This document shows positions 4,661-5,669 of a stretch of DNA of 5,669 nt, piece by piece. Position numbers and translations under genes: made by a program. The stretch spans positions 1 through 5,669 of the forward strand of contig SFJN01000168.1 in assembly GCA_004555055.1 (NCBI GenBank), in the 5' to 3' direction. Numbering within the stretch: position 1 is the first letter of the stretch; every line of letters starts with the position of its first letter. The DNA is from Bacteroidales bacterium. Lineage in GTDB: Bacteria; Bacteroidota; Bacteroidia; Bacteroidales; Bacteroidaceae. Below the pieces are notes generated by a model. It was given only the letters and a program-made list of their open reading frames with translations, was not told where the DNA came from and made no database searches.

Positions 4661-5485
4661 ATGAGTTATCACACAAAATTCAAAATCGGAGAGTTCTCGC
4701 AGTTTATGCAAGTGACGGTGAAGACCCTGCGCCACTACGAACAGAAGGGCCTGCTCGTCCCCGACGAGACCGACCCGTGGACAGGATACCGCTACTACAG
4801 CCTGGCGCAGATGCAGAAACTTGCTTCAATCCGTAACCTGCAACGTTTAGGGTTTTCGCTCGACGAAATCAAAGACCTTTACGAAGAATCGGAACATGTG
4901 CCCAGCATCGTGCAGATAGACGACAAGATACGTAGCACCGAAGCACAGATAGCGCAGCTCGAGATGCGCCTCCGGCGCCTGCTGCTCCTGCGTGACTCCC
5001 GCAAGGAAATCAAGACAATGAAAAATTTCACCATCCAGCCGCTGCCCGAAATCATCGTCGCCAGCCACCGTGAAACCATCCCTGACTATGCAGCCCTCGG
5101 ACCGCTCTGCTACGAAAAGATAGGTCCGGAGATGCAGCGTCTCGGCTGCAAATGCCCTACACCGGGCTACTGCTTCACCATCGACCACAACAAGGAGTAC
5201 CGCCTTACGGACATCGACATCGAATACTGCGAACAGGTGGAGGAAATGCTCCCCGATACCGCCTTCCTCCAGTTCAAGCGTCTGCCGGAAGTGCCCAAAG
5301 CCCTCATCCTCAAGCACGTGGGACCGTACGAACGCTTCTATGAATCGTTCACCGAGGCCGTCCAATACATGGAGGAACACGGCCTTCAAATGACGGGACA
5401 GCCACGCTTCTCGTATGTCGACGGCATCTGGAATCAGGAAGACCCCGAGAAGTGGGTGTCGTTCATCCAGATTCCCCTTGAATAA
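4661..5485 (+). CDS. MerR family regulator with GyrI-like effector domain (BmrR-like)
   Basis: 274 residues. The N-terminal winged helix-turn-helix reads FKIGEFSQFMQVTVKTLRHY (7-26), then EQKGLL and wing residues WTGYRYY (40-46), and ends with LQRLGFSLDEIKDL (60-73), the standard MerR DNA-binding domain. A helical stretch, about 80-118, would be the dimerising coiled coil. Residues 122-274 fit a GyrI-like/AraC effector-binding domain, with HVGPYERFYESF (219-230) and the closing strand WVSFIQIPLE. Such proteins sense amphipathic or aromatic compounds. Cys163, Cys165 and Cys171 form a CxCx5C cluster, with Cys190 further on. The start is ATG 4661, because an in-frame TTG at 4622 lies inside the -7 promoter element. 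Divergence from a MATE pump suggests efflux control; only self-regulation is supported by a visible operator. Confidence 0.93.
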   Translation: MSYHTKFKIGEFSQFMQVTVKTLRHYEQKGLLVPDETDPWTGYRYYSLAQMQKLASIRNLQRLGFSLDEIKDLYEESEHVPSIVQIDDKIRSTEAQIAQLEMRLRRLLLLRDSRKEIKTMKNFTIQPLPEIIVASHRETIPDYAALGPLCYEKIGPEMQRLGCKCPTPGYCFTIDHNKEYRLTDIDIEYCEQVEEMLPDTAFLQFKRLPEVPKALILKHVGPYERFYESFTEAVQYMEEHGLQMTGQPRFSYVDGIWNQEDPEKWVSFIQIPLE

Positions 5486-5493
5486 CGTAACTT

Positions 5494-5542
5494 CCGGACG
5501 GCCCTTACCTGTCTCCCCCAAAGAAGACGGTGAGGTGTCCGG
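5494..5542 (+). terminator. Long imperfect stem after the MerR gene
   Basis: CCGGAC (5494-5499) pairs with GTCCGG (5537-5542), CCTTACC (5503-5509) with GGTGAGG (5529-5535, one G-T pair), and GTCT (5511-5514) with AGAC (5525-5528). That gives 17 pairs with small internal loops and a 10-base loop. It begins 9 bases after the stop codon. Only a weak T-rich stretch follows, so it may be a terminator or an RNA 3' stabilising stem. Confidence 0.6.
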
Positions 5543-5590
5543 TTCGGGATTTGAATACAGTCTGTCAGTAAAGGGATGTTCTATAAATTA

Positions 5591-5669
5591 GCTTGACAAG
5601 TCTTCCTCCTTCGCACCTCGGCCATTCAAGTAAACTTGATGGCTCTCGGTTTGGCGTCGGCAGAGGCGA
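5591..5669 (-). repeat. Inverted copy of the hairpin-module repeat at the right edge
   Basis: Read on the minus strand, this segment aligns with about 2209-2280. It has GACGCCAAACCGAG (versus GACGACAAGCCGAG), a dyad TCAAGT-TT-ACTTGA (5639-5626) extended by GCCA/TGGC, then GGCCGAGGTGCGAAGGAG (versus TGCCGAGGCGCGAAGGAG). The stem bases differ from the left copy on both arms yet remain complementary. The copy runs off the window. Confidence 0.75.

Overview
The window looks like a piece of a GC-rich Bacteroidales chromosome (Bacteroides/Prevotella side of the order; genus not resolvable from sequence). Four things point that way. Two promoters fit the Bacteroidetes -33/-7 consensus (TTTG and TAnnTTTG). 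A lipoprotein signal peptide has the acidic residues after the lipidated Cys that are typical of surface export in this phylum. There is a repeat-built secreted protein of the choice-of-anchor type. The two-promoter region between the divergent genes is AT-richer than the coding sequence.

Layout: (1) 2-1216 (+) is the 3' end of a large secreted repeat protein: the tail of one beta-rich domain, a second copy exactly 570 bp later, and a different C-terminal domain. (2) 1206-2192 (+) overlaps its stop codon and encodes a DNA/RNA non-specific endonuclease lipoprotein with a DHGH variant of the DRGH active site. (3) 2187-2408 is an array of small hairpins joined by recurring CCGAG/GAGGAGGAAGA sequence, followed by a perfect 16-bp hairpin between the convergent genes. 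(4) 2534-3877 (-) is a MATE-family efflux transporter with a recognisable promoter and a 9-G homopolymer in its leader. (5) 3878-4660 is a 783-base divergent intergenic region containing face-to-face intrinsic terminators, a chain of overlapping inverted repeats and several AT-rich dyads. (6) 4661-5485 (+) is a MerR-family, BmrR-like regulator with a GyrI-like effector domain and a probable self-operator inside its own promoter. (7) 5486-5669 holds a terminator-like stem and, at the right edge, an inverted copy of the repeat family seen at 2209-2280.

How the genes relate: the first two probably form a translationally coupled secreted/surface pair, with the nuclease likely scavenging extracellular nucleic acid. 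The MATE pump and the drug-type MerR regulator are divergent and suggest an efflux/sensor pair. However, the MerR-like operator is visible only at the regulator's own promoter, so control of the pump is unproven.

The most unusual material is non-coding. One is a repeat family whose hairpin stems change sequence while staying self-complementary, with inverted copies on either side of the MATE-MerR unit. The other is the 4274-4381 cluster, in which successive hairpins share arms and so would compete with each other.
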